Shown here one piece after another: positions 11,202 through 22,896 of a stretch of DNA of 64,000 nt (position 1 is its first letter; every line of letters begins with the position of its first letter). This stretch comes from Hydractinia symbiolongicarpus (taxonomy: Eukaryota > Cnidaria > Hydrozoa > Anthoathecata > Hydractiniidae): assembly GCF_029227915.1 (NCBI RefSeq), contig NC_079886.1:7316001-7380000 (forward strand). The letters are read 5' to 3'. A program made the position numbers and the translations under genes. A model generated the notes under the pieces. It was given only the letters and a program-made list of their open reading frames with translations, made no database searches and had not been told where the DNA came from.

Positions 11202-12124
11202 TATTACTTCCAGCTTATTGTGACTAGGCAAAGAAATTATCATAAATGGTAGCTTTGACAGAGTTTTGCAAAAATTTGCATTCTAGATTGTTCTTATGGC
11301 AATATTTAGGCTTCGGTTGTTCTTGGTTTGGAGAAAATTATTTGAGCCTTCAATTGTTTTTATTCTGTATTTTTTGGCAGAATCTCAGTTTGTTTTTAGA
11401 TAATTACTAATAATTCTAAAACATGTATTGTATTGATGCATCATGCATTTACATGGAATCTGCTAAAATAACTGATAAAGTAAAAGGTGTCTCTCATGAA
11501 ATGTCACTTTGGATTGCCATAGTCTTATGCAAAGAAATATTTTGGCAGGACAAAAAGTTCTTGTTCAAAATTAGGTTTAAACTATCGTTTTGTGCAATGA
11601 CCATCAACGCTTGAAATTCTTAGGATTAATTGCCCTGTGGTAGGCTATAAGAAAACTTTGCCCACATTGCCTGAATTGGTCAATTTGCCCAACTTGCCTA
11701 CGATTGGTTGGTCGCCAACATTGTTTGAAACTTTTATCTTAATAGATAATACAAATGATGCAATTTTTAATATTCCCTTTTAAGTAAACTGGTTGCCTGA
11801 GAAGATTTATATCAGTGTATTGGATTTCCTCTTTAATAATTGCGGAATTAGCTAAACCATCAATAGAAAATTGCAAACTTTTAAAATGTTTTAGAATTTC
11901 GGACAAACACTTAAAACATTTATTTCCTTACTTATTTTCAGTAGGTTTTGATAAAAATTCAATAAACAATTTTGCTCAAATAGATTCAAGATCAATGGAA
12001 ATCTCGTATTAGTCAAAAGGTTAGTTTCAAAGGAAGTATATATTTTGCTGACAATGCAATAAAAGCTATAGGAATTACGGTTATGTACAGAGTAAAAAAT
12101 GGCGGGAAGACATTTCACCCAACA

Positions 12125-12278
12125 TTTGTATTATCATACCCGTATACGTCTGTCCGTCCGTCCGTCCGTCTGTCTGTCATGCAAAATGGTAGCTTAGCTG
12201 CGCAGGTAGCTAGACGCACGCAATGCGGTATAAAAAGGACGGGCGAACCCGTGGATTTTTCCACGGGCTAACGACTAG
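12125..12278 (+). mobile_element. Helitron-like mini-element
   Basis: Same family as the element at 9275 but in plus orientation. The 5' end is degraded (TTTGTATTATCATACCCG). It has a run of GTCC/GTCT repeats and the 3' hairpin CCCGTGGATTTTTCCACGGG, and ends in CTAACGACTAG followed by T. Confidence 0.7.
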
Positions 12279-14753
12279 TTTCTTAAACTTTCTGATTGAC
12301 ATTTTAATATCCTCTACTCATTGCATTGCACAAGATATGCACAAGAATCTCTTTTTAAATCATACAAATTCCCAAAAAGAAGGCGACTGGAATTTCAGCA
12401 TATTCTGCATTGTGCGATCTCATGTTAAGATAAACCAATCAAAAGCTGCGCCTGCACGTGTTTAAACAAAAATAGAACAAAACATTTTCCGCACAGCTGC
12501 CTGTCAAAACCATAAACCTGCCATTTGCGAATGTGCAAGCATTAAATGGTTTTCAATTTGGGCAATCATTGCATTTCGAGAGCTTCACATGTGCACAATT
12601 AATTCTATTAACCATATAACCACACCTGCTAGCATAAGCCGTTCTAGATCAATTACTTTCTTTACGGTCAATGATTTTGATCAGTAACAACTAATAGTCT
12701 GAATGGAAATGCAACACATTTTTCTTTAACATAAACACTCTCAAAAATAATCGCTCAACCGTTCAATTTTTTTTGTATATCATCCAATTGTTGAAAGTTG
12801 TAATACCCAAATATGCTTTTCGGCATGATATGGTATACAAAACTCAATAACCTTGTTAATAATTAATAACTTTGGCATCTTTGTTCGATATTTCTGTACT
12901 GGCTTGAGTTAGTTGGGTAGAGATCTCTTAACAGACAGTCAAGGTGAGTTATTTTCCAATACCTTTTAATTCTTACATGGTTTCATGACAGTGCAGTAAC
13001 AAAAGACATATAAATTTAGTTGGATTAAATATAAAGAAGATGTAACTCAACAGGTTTTTATTATAATGATCTCTCAGAACACAATTTTCATTAAGAATAC
13101 TGGCGTGTATCTTTCAACACTGTCAGCCAATTTACAATTTCTCTTCAAATTTTACATTTACTGATTGTGTAAAATATTGACTTCTGCAAGCGTTGCATTG
13201 TTGCACGTGTTAAACACTAGATTGAAACTAGTAGCTAGCTAAAAAATAACATTAATTAAAAAAACATAAACATGCCTTTTTTGAGTGACTCTTTATAACT
13301 AGAAAAGGAGAAAATATTCGGGAGTTTTTCTAATAAATTAAATTTATTTCGAAATTCAATGATGCCAGCACTAATAAAGTAGCTAGCTCAACCCTGAGTG
13401 ATTTAAGAACTTTAAAGTTAAAATTACACACCTGTGGCATGAATGCTTCGATTTTTTATACTTTAACTAAATAGTAAATTGATAAAAACGCGACATTAAA
13501 ATATACCAAAAAAGTGCTTCCGAGAATATACAATTATCGGGTCTCAAACATCTTGCACAAATATGAGCTCAAAAAAATTTAAAAGGCAAAGAGAAATAAC
13601 TGCGCTTAACTATGCTTAAGAATGTATGGTTAATTTTTTTTCCCTTGATCGGAATCCGAAGACTTTAGTTGAAAAGGAAATAGCTATAAAGGATAAAAAT
13701 ATTTACACAATAAGAATCGTACTTTTTTGTTTGAGACTCGTGGTTCATTTTCAGCATTGAAAATTTTTTAAACTAATTCTTAAATAATCGATTAATGTTT
13801 TAATTGAATCTGTTAAAAAACGTAATAACATTTTCAGCGTGGTTGAATAAATGAAGAATAGACCAATATCAAATGAAAGGGCTCATGACCCAACAAGAAA
13901 GTCAATATTTTATATTATTCAAGTTTCACAAAAACATTCTTAGTCTTTGATGATTAAACTACATCATTATTCTTAAAATATTTCTAATATTTTGGAGATT
14001 AAGCCTTGATGATTGCTACAAAAATTATTCTTATAAAATAGGATAGGCGTGTCCTTACCATATCCATTGTTACGGTAACCGTTTGAGTTGATCTTTATTG
14101 AGGATCAGACATATTAAATTCCGCTTAAGATAGGTAAGGTAGTGGGGCTAGATTACTTACATCATGCTGACTGTGGGTGACTTTCTTTTTACATCATATT
14201 TTTATATTTTTATAGTTCTATAAATTCTTATTAATACACATAAAAATTTGTTAAAATTTCATGTCGGGCTGAAAATAATATTTTCTGCATTCTTCCATAA
14301 ATATAACATCTTTATTTTCCTGATTTCGTACAGTTTTTTTAATTTTTTTTGAGCACTACAACAAAATCATACCGAAAATGATTCAAGTAGAAAACATTCA
14401 TGGTTGATTAATCATGCGCAAAAGAGTTTAAATGCTACCAGCTTTGTTTACAATTATGAAATTAAAAAGTGTAAAATTTATCTACCTATCTTATCTAAGA
14501 CGAGCATATTTTTTTGAAACCTAATTTCAGCTTGGAAGAAAAATATATTTACCTCGAGGTAAAGATAACTTTTCATTTAAACTAGAGTTCACTAGCAAGT
14601 AATCAGTCATTTTCGTTATAAATAGTTTTATCTATTCGAAAAAAAAATCAGCTATATGTTGATTTGTTAACCGATTACTCAACCTTAATTTGTAGTGCAA
14701 AGAATGAAAAGATATATTTATTTATAACTATATTTATTCTTATGTTTATCTCA

Positions 14754-14763
14754 TCTTATTTAG
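14754..14763 (+). promoter_or_regulatory. 3' splice acceptor directly before the minicollagen start codon
   Basis: A pyrimidine-rich stretch ending CTTATTTAG abuts the ATG at 14764. The same arrangement occurs at 20633/20634. It implies either an intron in the 5' untranslated region or a spliced-leader trans-splice site (trans-splicing is known in hydrozoans). Confidence 0.5.
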
Positions 14764-15909
14764 ATGAGGTCCTGTATCGCCGTATTATTACTTTTGGTGG
14801 CTATTGCTAACGCCAAGTCAATTCATGGTGAGTATTTATCATAGTATTTTCGTTCTTCCTTAATCATCCTTCCGTCCATTTTAATTTGTTTCTGTGCTTT
14901 ATTTACAACACCATCTGTTTCTGACAAAACTCTTTGTTATGAGGTTAAGCAACTGCTTTATTACAAAATCTCATTTTGAGATTTATGTTTATCAAATATT
15001 AGTATTTAACCATTGAAATATATACAGTTTTCTTTTATTGGCTACCTATTTCTTTTAACGAAAGTATATTTGATTATTTCCTAAAACAGAAGTTTCATTT
15101 AGTCTTTTACCTGTCTTTGCTCACATTAAAACGTTCTTTGGATTTAACTCGTTTATGTCCGTGGATGTTTTAATGGTTGTGTATTTAATGTATGTATAAA
15201 AAATGGATCATCATTGGAGAAAGTGGAGTCCTTTTCTTTCCAACAGTAAACGTTTTACATCAGAAAAAAACAAAACCGAAACGTAGTGACAGAACGGACA
15301 TTTAAAACAGACATGTAAAATAACACCACAACTGCTTACTTTATCTAAGATGTACCATTTTTCATACTTACAAACCTAACAAACAATAAAAACCAATTCG
15401 ACTAACAACTGACTTTTTGACGTTTCTCTCTCTATTTTCTTGTAGAGGGTGGAAAGAAGAGGAACCCACAAGGTTGTCTTAACGGCTGTCCCGCAAGTTG
15501 CGCACCAGCCTGCTTACCAATCTGCTGTGCTCCACCTCCACCACCACCACCTCCTCCACCACCGCCACCACCTCCGCCACCACCACCACCCCCACCACCG
15601 CCACCACCACCACCACCACCACCGCCACCACCGCCACCACCACCACCACCACCACCACCACCTCCACCACCGCCACCACCACCACCACCAGCAGAAATAT
15701 TATATGGACCTCCTGGATTAGAAGGACCACCAGGGGGGCAAGGACCTTATGGCCCCAGAGGGCAGCCAGGACCACCAGGACCACCTGGACCACCAGGACC
15801 AAACGGACCACCAGGACCTCCTGGGTCTCCAGCTTGTCCACCACTCTGTGCGAAGTCTTGTCCTGCCTATTGCCCAGTAAACTGTTGTCCAGCACCTGGA
15901 AAGAAATAG
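14764..15909 (+). CDS. Canonical minicollagen, two exons
   Basis: Exon 1 (14764-14827) encodes a signal peptide, [21 protein letters not shown], and ends phase 1 at a GTGAGT donor. Exon 2 (15446-15909) follows TTTTCTTGTAG. The product is 175 residues in this order: signal peptide; propeptide EGGKKR with dibasic site; [18 protein letters not shown], a perfect CX3CX3CX3CX3CC domain; a long polyproline run; 14 Gly-X-Y triplets; and a second canonical domain [18 protein letters not shown] with tail PAPGKK. Signal, propeptide, Cys, Pro, collagen, Cys is the textbook group-1 minicollagen layout, and 14 triplets is within the usual range. The protein is secreted into the nematocyst vesicle, trimerises and crosslinks through disulfide reshuffling. 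Frame and splice phases agree throughout. The next body exon begins only 250 bases after the stop. Confidence 0.93.
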
Positions 15910-16025
15910 ATCATTATTTACCAACGCTGGACATATTTTCAACACTAATGACTTTGAAAACCGAAGACGACGACATGACGACGTGCCTTTTCTGGCATTT
16001 AGTATATATAATTATATCCATTTGT

Positions 16026-16031
16026 AATAAA
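16026..16031 (+). promoter_or_regulatory. Polyadenylation signal AATAAA after the canonical minicollagen
   Basis: AATAAA lies 117 bases after the stop at 15909 and before the next body exon. It would end the first transcript isoform upstream of the second body. Confidence 0.5.
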
Positions 16032-16158
16032 ATGTTTGTATACAATATAGAAATGAAATTCCTTTTGTAAATGTGATGTATTTTTTGCCAAGCAGCTGCA
16101 AATAGTATTGATTGAACTCCTGTATAAACATTATTACGTTTTTGATTTTACCTTTTAG

Positions 16159-16745
16159 AATCATTAGCAAGAAGAAGTCCACAAACTTGTGGCCAAGAGT
16201 GCCCAGCTACTTGTGCACCAGCTTGTCTACCAATTTGCTGTGTCCCACCACCTCCACCACCTCCACCACCACCACCTCCACCTCCACCTCCACCACCACC
16301 TCCACCACCACCACCACCACCACCACCACCTCCACCACCTCCACCACCGCCGCCACCTCCTCCGCCACCACCTCCACCACCACCTCCACCACCACCACCT
16401 CCACCTCCACCTCCACCACCACCTCCACCACCCCCACCACCTCCACCACCTCCACCACCACCACCACCTCCACCACCACCACCACCCCCACCACCTCCAC
16501 CACCACCACCACCACCAATTGCTATCCCAGGAAATCCAGGACCACCAGGACGTCCAGGACCACCAGGAGGACCAGGACCAGCTGGACCACCAGGACCACC
16601 AGGACCCCCAGGACCACCTGGAGCACCTGGACCCGGTGGACCACCTGGAGCACCTGCCCCGCCACCCCCACCATGTCCTCCACTTTGCCCAGTAACTTGT
16701 GTGCCAACGTGCCCACAATACTGTTGCCCAGCAAGAAAGAAGTAA
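16159..16745 (+). CDS. Second minicollagen body exon without its own signal exon (possible alternative terminal exon)
   Basis: It opens after the acceptor TTACCTTTTAG at 16158, phase 1, and has no ATG in frame. It reads S-L-A-R-R (dibasic site), [22 protein letters not shown], a very long polyproline tract, 14 Gly-X-Y triplets beginning GNPGPPGRP, an Ala/Pro linker, CPPLCPVTCVPTCPQYCC and tail PARKK. Both cysteine domains are canonical and the frame is intact, so this does not look like a pseudogene. The 249 bases since the previous stop hold no signal peptide. Joined to exon 1 at 14764-14827 the phase is correct and the protein would be about 216 residues. The simplest reading is a mutually exclusive last exon of that gene. 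A second gene that lost exon 1, or an unseen upstream exon, remains possible. Confidence 0.85.
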
Positions 16746-19471
16746 ATTTACTGATAAAAAATATTGGTGTGGTGTCGTAAAAGATGCTGTTAAACCAAGA
16801 TAAAAAGGAAGATTGGAGAAGATTTATAATTAACTGACCATCTGTTTTATTAACTACTATGTAGCTTTTTCTTATCTGCGATAACGTAGAGCTGTTAAAT
16901 GAAATATTTTTGGTAGTAAAAGTAAAGCGTTGACTTTTTTCTTGTATCTCTCTTGCAGCAATATTAATTTCGTTTCATCCCTGGCAAAAAGGCTAAGGAC
17001 TAACAAGGACAACAACAAAAAGGTTTTTGATACAATGTGTCAACAAAGTTTGCAAGCTGAAACTACACTAGCTAGGATAGATTAAATGCTTCCTTCGAAA
17101 GTCAGTTTAATAGAGCTAATTTAAAGTCCCTTTTATGGTGAGCCGAAGAGGTTTAACTTGCAAATAATATTGCAACATTGCCAAAAGAAGGAACAAAGTG
17201 ACGAACAGTTGCATGTTCAAGCACTGCCTGTATTGGTGTTATTTTGCCAGTTATATACAAAAACTTCAATACGTTTTTCTTAAGGGTCAACATTAGGTAA
17301 AGGTAAGTTGTTGCATTTGAATTCATTGCATCTCCTATCGCTTTATAACACTCAAAAGAAGTTCTTTAACACCTATCCACTTCTTCGTGTTATGTGGTTT
17401 TGAGATATGCAGTATTAACGGTGGTTAGCTGTGTCATAACAAAAGACATTGAAATTAAGTTACCTAAGACGTTCAAAATATGAAAAAATTAAAAGTCGAT
17501 TTTTAAAGTAAAGGAAAAAACGTGAGTCCATCGCGTTATTTACAATGCTATGAGTTAGTGCAAATTTTGTCTCAATGTTAAATCATAATAAATAAATAAA
17601 ATAATGTAGTGGGATAAACAAGTTTGCGCATACCTTAAGGGAAATATTATTCCCATTAATTAGATAAAAATTAAATTATTGAAAAAAACTCACAAAATTC
17701 GCGAAATTAATTCACCAAAGGGAATCAACTAGACATGAATCATTTTGATTTTTTAAAAATACACCTCACGAAGTTTAAGACCATAATCAAACACATTTGT
17801 ATTTTTCTGTATGAAGAAAGAGAATTGTGGATATCCTTTGACTGTTTTTTTCAAAACGCCATTTTTCTTTTCTTTTTTATAAACAAGATACGACGAAATG
17901 GTACACATATTCTTTTTTGTTCTTCTTCACTTTTTTTCAATGCTCAATTACAGAATACAAGATAGGGCTAATTAAAAAGGATGAGTTTCTTCTAGTAAAT
18001 AAAATAATCAGTCACGTGATCACATATTTCTCTAGAAAAACAATACCTACGTTCTTTTGAGTTATTTCTAAAATTTGACAGGCTGAAGTGGTTTGACTCT
18101 TCTCAAATTTTTTAAAATGTTTACAAATGCCATGAAACTCAATGTTTACAAATTTATCATCCCGAAGGTAGCAAACATGTATGTATTCAATATGGAATTT
18201 ATGGCAAAAATTTTTTTGAAATTTTATTTTTTGAAGGGAAATGTTTTAATCCGCAAAAATATGTTCCCGTGAATTTTTGTCAATTCAGTCATTCGCAAAA
18301 ATAAATAAATTATAAATAAATACGAAAATAAATAAAAAAATAAATAAATAAATAAATTCACCAATTTTGTTTAGACCTTTTAACAACAGATACACATTGT
18401 TTCCGCTGTCTTTTTCCATTTCCATTAAGGTCTAAAAATACAATTAGTTGTAGATTTAGGTAAAAACCCTACCTCTTGGTAGAAATAATACAGTGTATAG
18501 AATTTAAGTAATCGAAAACCAATACGAAGAAGAACATGACAAGATGTCCACGTTTGACAAGTAGTTTTAAATCACAGCGAGAATCTTAAAATAACATATT
18601 CATAGCTTTTAAGATTTGCAGCCTAAACATGTGGGTTATCCGTTATGGTCGACGGACGTTCAAAGCAAGGAGTCACATATGGATTTAGCTAATTCAAGAG
18701 GCCCTTGGACTTACTTTTCAATTCTGTCTGGTCTAAGGTCGAGATGTAAGTCTTAAAACTTTCGCTAATTATGCGAAAAACTAACATCATCAACAAGCTT
18801 TAAAATATGCAATTGTTAACGAACTTAATTATAGTAACTAAATATGAAAATTTATGTAAAACGTACAAAAGGGCAAACTGATTGTCAAAACATTTTTTAG
18901 AATCTATATGTTAGGCAAAACTGTTAAATACAACACCTCACCTTCATCATCATGTCATGCATAATGCCATGCATAATTAGTGGAACTTCTAACTGCAAAA
19001 TCTTAAGAACCAATCAAGATCATAGAAATCTTCTCAAAATCTTTTTTATGAAAATAACTTGTTTCTTTGCGGTGGTAACACTTTAACAATGAAAAAATCA
19101 ACAAAATGAAACTTTTGAGGAGGGAGGGGAGAGTGGTGGTGGAGATTGAAGTGAAACATAACTGGTAAAAAGCCTGGTGCTTAAGTCGCCAAGCAAATTA
19201 AAACTGCTTATTCAAATTGTTAAGGTACCTGTTCATCTTCACCCTCGTCATTTCTCCAGCTTTTCTGCAAATAAATTGACGAAAATATCTACAGATTTCA
19301 TATGTAGGTACGCAAGTTTTATTTCGTACGAGTTAGTTACTCGCTCTATTGTCCTTATTTTTTCTTGAAATGTTGATTTTAAATTTTTTTACGGGAACTT
19401 TGAAAAAATCATAATGACTACGGCTGTAATAAGGCCATTAGTAGTCATATTGGGACAAAATTGTATATGCA

Positions 19472-19899
19472 CTAGTCGGTGGCTCGTGGACAAATCTATG
19501 GGTTCGCTGTCTTTTATATACCGCATTTCGTGCGTATCACTACTGTGGTACAATTTTGTGGATAGGCAGACAGACGACGGCTGTGATTATAAAGACTAGT
19601 CGGTGGCCTGTTAATGAATCCACAGTTTCACCTGTCCTTAATTTACGGCATTTCGTGTGTCTCGCTACTTGCGGTACCATTTTGCGCATACATAGACAGA
19701 CGGTGGCTATTATTACATAGAGACTAGTCGTTGCCCGTGGATAATCCCACGGGGTCGCCCGTCCTTTATATTTACCCGTCGCAACAAAGTGGATAAAAAT
19801 ATATCGCATTTGATATTGGTGTTTCCGTAACATCATTTTCTAACTCAGCGGGGGTCCGCGCAGAGACGGACAGACGGAATACGGCTATTATAATAGAGA
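19472..19899 (-). mobile_element. Three Helitron-like copies in head-to-tail tandem
   Basis: On the minus strand three diverged copies follow one another without spacer: 19472-19595, 19596-19723 and 19724-19899. Each junction is exactly the terminal CTAG of one copy against the TC start of its neighbour. Hairpin arms are eroded in the first two copies. The third retains most of the CCCGTGG hairpin and carries extra internal sequence. Tandem arrays from end-to-end insertion are a known behaviour of Helitrons. Confidence 0.7.
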
Positions 19900-20528
19900 T
19901 TTATTGATAGTTAGTGCATGTTCTTAAATAGTCAACATTTTCTTATTCCTACAAGAATATTCACATTAATTTGTACAATAGATTAAGAAATAAATTTTTT
20001 TCATAAAGTTCTTTTAAAATGTTTTATTATTTATTTCGGACAGCCTTTCTATCATGTCGAATGTAATTACAAAAATTCAAACATTTTGTGGTTGAGAAAT
20101 CATGCGCAAATAACAACAAGGCTACCAGTTTTATTTGTGCTTTTAAAATTACATAGCATTCTGTTACAATATTGAGCCATAGAGAAGCAACAACTAATTT
20201 CAGGAATAAAAGAAAAAATTCAAGGTAATAGAATATAATCTTAAGACTTTTAACATTTAAATCCTGTTTTGATTCAACAATTGGCTTCAGTAACTATTAG
20301 TCTTAGAGAAATGTATTTTCTAAGGTCCGTCATTAAGTATTTTATACCGTTGTTTATAAGATAGCTTCACAAAGTATTAATTTAACTAGTAATATTTTTA
20401 AAATCAATAAGACACCGTCTCAACCATATTGTAATTTTAGTTTATCCATGTTAATTAAAACCTTAAAGACAGTTCAGTCGGTACCTTTTGCACCTCAAAG
20501 AACGGTTTGTGCTCTACTTTCAAATATT

Positions 20529-20575
20529 GGACCTACCTAGGACCTGCGTAAGACCTACCTAGGACCTACCTAGAA
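20529..20575 (+). repeat. Tandem ACCTACCTAGG-type motif upstream of the collagen-free minicollagen
   Basis: GGACCTACCTA-like units recur about four times with a period of roughly 10-18 bases, some 60-105 bases before the start codon at 20634. It could be a small minisatellite or a cluster of binding sites in the promoter or 5' untranslated region. Confidence 0.45.
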
Positions 20576-20623
20576 CCGACCAAGGAGGTACCTAATTGCA
20601 TTTCTGATAACATAATTGCTACC

Positions 20624-20633
20624 ACCTTTTTAG
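20624..20633 (+). promoter_or_regulatory. 3' splice acceptor directly before the start codon
   Basis: CCTTTTTTAG ends immediately at the ATG at 20634, as at the minicollagen start at 14764. Confidence 0.5.
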
Positions 20634-21384
20634 ATGAGATATTGTCTAGCCGTCTTGCTAGTTTTGGTAGCTATATCTAATGCCAAATCCATTCACGGTG
20701 AGTAAATCACTTTTATAAAATATTATACCAGCGATATATCTGAAAAAGAAAACAGTTTGAATTCTTATAGTAGTTTAGTTTGCAAAGAATGCTTAATAAA
20801 ACCACATAGTTAACTCAGGTGATCGCTTTGTTCGGAAGACGAGTTTGCAGTTAACACTCTTTTTTCTCAGACCTGCTGCGGGAAATTTAAATATACCAAT
20901 AACAGCTACTGTGTTTTTCAACTCGTCACTTTTTTTTAGTGCACATATGTCTAAAGAGATATGTAAACTAAACTTGTGATTTTATTTGGCCTAGTTCGAT
21001 TTTTCTTACGCTTTATTTATTTTTATTATTAATAAAAGCAGAATCTGTTTTATAAGTATCAATGTTTATTATCATATAAATATAAATTAACAAAATTTTG
21101 AAATTTTATTCACTTTCTTAGCCTATCATTGATTTTTATTTACCTGTTTATTTTCTTTAGAAGACAAAACAAAAAGAAGCGCACAAGAATGTTCTGATGG
21201 TTGTGCGGGAGGTTGTGCACCTGCCTGCTTGCCATCCTGTTGTGGTCAACCTCCTGCTCCTCCACCACCTCCACCTCCACCTCCACCACCACCTCCACCG
21301 CCACCAGAGGCGTGCCCTCCAATGTGTCCAATTTCTTGCGTAGGTACCTGTCCACAAGCCTGCTGTCAATCGGAGAAGAAGTAA
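20634..21384 (+). CDS. Collagen-free minicollagen-like protein: two cysteine domains joined by polyproline
   Basis: Exon 1 (20634-20697) encodes MRYCLAVLLVLVAISNAKSIH and has the same 64-base length and phase-1 GTGAGT donor as the canonical gene at 14764. Exon 2 (21161-21384) follows TTTTCTTTAG. The product is 95 residues: signal peptide; propeptide EDKTKR with dibasic site; CSDGCAGGCAPACLPSCC; a short linker GQPPA and a polyproline tract; CPPMCPISCVGTCPQACC; tail QSEKK. Both cysteine domains are perfect CX3CX3CX3CX3CC, but there is not one Gly-X-Y triplet. The exon is in frame, with intact splice sites and a poly(A) signal, so it looks functional. It could crosslink to minicollagens without forming a triple helix, as a linker or a chain-terminating component; that is inference. 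Confidence 0.9.
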
Positions 21385-22896
21385 TCTGTGTGCCACAAAT
21401 ACTACACTATATTCACACACAACGAAAATACATTTATTTTATATAAACGTTTTCTTTACTAGCTTACTTTAAAGTGCTTTTGATATTTAAGAATAAAATA
21501 AAACCTGTCCTCATATCTATAAAGCCCTATATGTCGGTGCAAATAATAATCATAAGTTGGAACTCTCTATCGTCGGCTATTATGCCGAGTCTTGAACAAA
21601 AAATGAATTACATTTTTCATAATTATTTGTTTGTTTTATTTTTATTTTAATCCCTATTAATTTTTATTGGCGTATTGTTAATCTTATTCTACAGATATTG
21701 TTTTTCAAAGTTATTTAAAAATCTTTCTGTTTTTTTTTTATTTTTTGATACCACAGAAATGGGGCGTGGCTAATTCTCACCACTCTATATACCTTTTCAC
21801 TGTTACTAATGGCAAAAATGTACTATGCAAGTGAGGAAATAAATAACATACATTTTTGCTGATATCAGCATTTGGGCGGTGACTTCATAATTATTATTGA
21901 AGTTACCGAAAAGCTAATAACTAATTCTCTGCTTCTGTGTGTTCGTGTGTATGTGCCTTTACAAGGATGATGTTATTATGTATCATTTTTTTCCGATAAA
22001 TTAGCTCTTTGCTGACGGTAATGCATTAGTTCGACGCCAGTAAAGTTTTTAAAGTTAATGAAGCCGTTGCAGTACACATATAACTTTAAGGCTTAAGAAC
22101 TTGGAAACGGGTCGAAATGACTGACATTATCTCCTGCGTGGTTTACTACAGACTGCATGAGACCAAATTAAGTAAGTTCCCAAAGCCTGGATAATTCAAT
22201 TTGTTTCAGAATGAACGGGTTGATGATGCCATCAGAAACTTTGCAACGGGTTATTGCTGGCGTCACCAAGATTAAAAGACGAAACTTTTACATTGTTCTT
22301 CTCCCTAAACTTTAGGCCTATGGACTAGTCTTATATAATAATACTCTCCATTTCAATGTGACTTATGCAAAGTTGATTATATTGTTCACAATGTTCTTTA
22401 CATAAAGACTATAAAACATCACGTATAACGTTTTGCAATTTACAAACTTTTCAATTCCAAACATTATTGTCGTCAAAGGTAAGTTTATTAAGAATGGCGA
22501 AGCATTACACTCTTAAGTTTTGGCGAAGTAACTTGAAAACTGGTGGAAATAACTGACGTCATCTCCTGCATAGATCACCTGGCATCAAAATGGGACTAAT
22601 TTCTTAATACTGGGTTTAATCCGCCTGCTTTGGAACTGATTAATGTGTCATTAAACAAATTTTAAACCTTTTTTATTTCTTTAACCGTCCAAGAGTAAAT
22701 AACTTCTGGAGATATAAAAAATGACCAAGTACAAAAGATATAAATATATACATATAAAAAATTAAAATTATCTATTAAATTACAATATAGCTGTTATTGT
22801 TGTCTGTTGCACTTTGTTTTTTAAAAAAAATATGATTAGGGAAAATCATGTTAACCGACTTTATACCAGCTGTTTCTTTGCAAATAAAAACATTTC
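21385..22896. other. Gene-free interval before the ADAM gene
   Basis: AT-rich sequence between convergent genes: the collagen-free minicollagen on plus, and the 3' end of the ADAM gene on minus. Apart from the poly(A) signal noted separately I see no feature. Confidence 0.5.
21492..21497 (+). promoter_or_regulatory. Polyadenylation signal AATAAA
   Basis: AATAAA about 108 bases after the stop codon of the collagen-free minicollagen, repeated as an overlapping AATAAAATAAAA. Confidence 0.5.

Larger units (their letters stand above)
3948..14763. other. Long gene-free interval with transposon remnants
   Basis: Nearly 11 kb without a supported gene; the open frames are short, low-complexity or antisense pairs. 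It holds a possible terminal-inverted-repeat element (5003-7269), Helitron-like copies (9275-9422 and 12125-12278), a TTAA-flanked piggyBac-like element (9498-10428) and a TA-flanked pogo-like element (10663-11201), each listed separately. The last kilobase is presumably the promoter region of the minicollagen that starts at 14764. Confidence 0.5.
16746..20633. other. Gene-free interval between minicollagen loci
   Basis: No supported coding exon. It contains an AAATAAAT-type simple repeat near 18300-18360, a cluster of three Helitron-like copies (19472-19899) and a repeated CCTACCTAGG-type motif (20529-20575). The rest is AT-rich with no recognised content. Confidence 0.5.

Noticed and set aside
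12083..12465. Open frames with SVRPSVRLSV-like sequence
   Set aside because: They are translations of the GTCC/GTCT microsatellite in a Helitron-like element.
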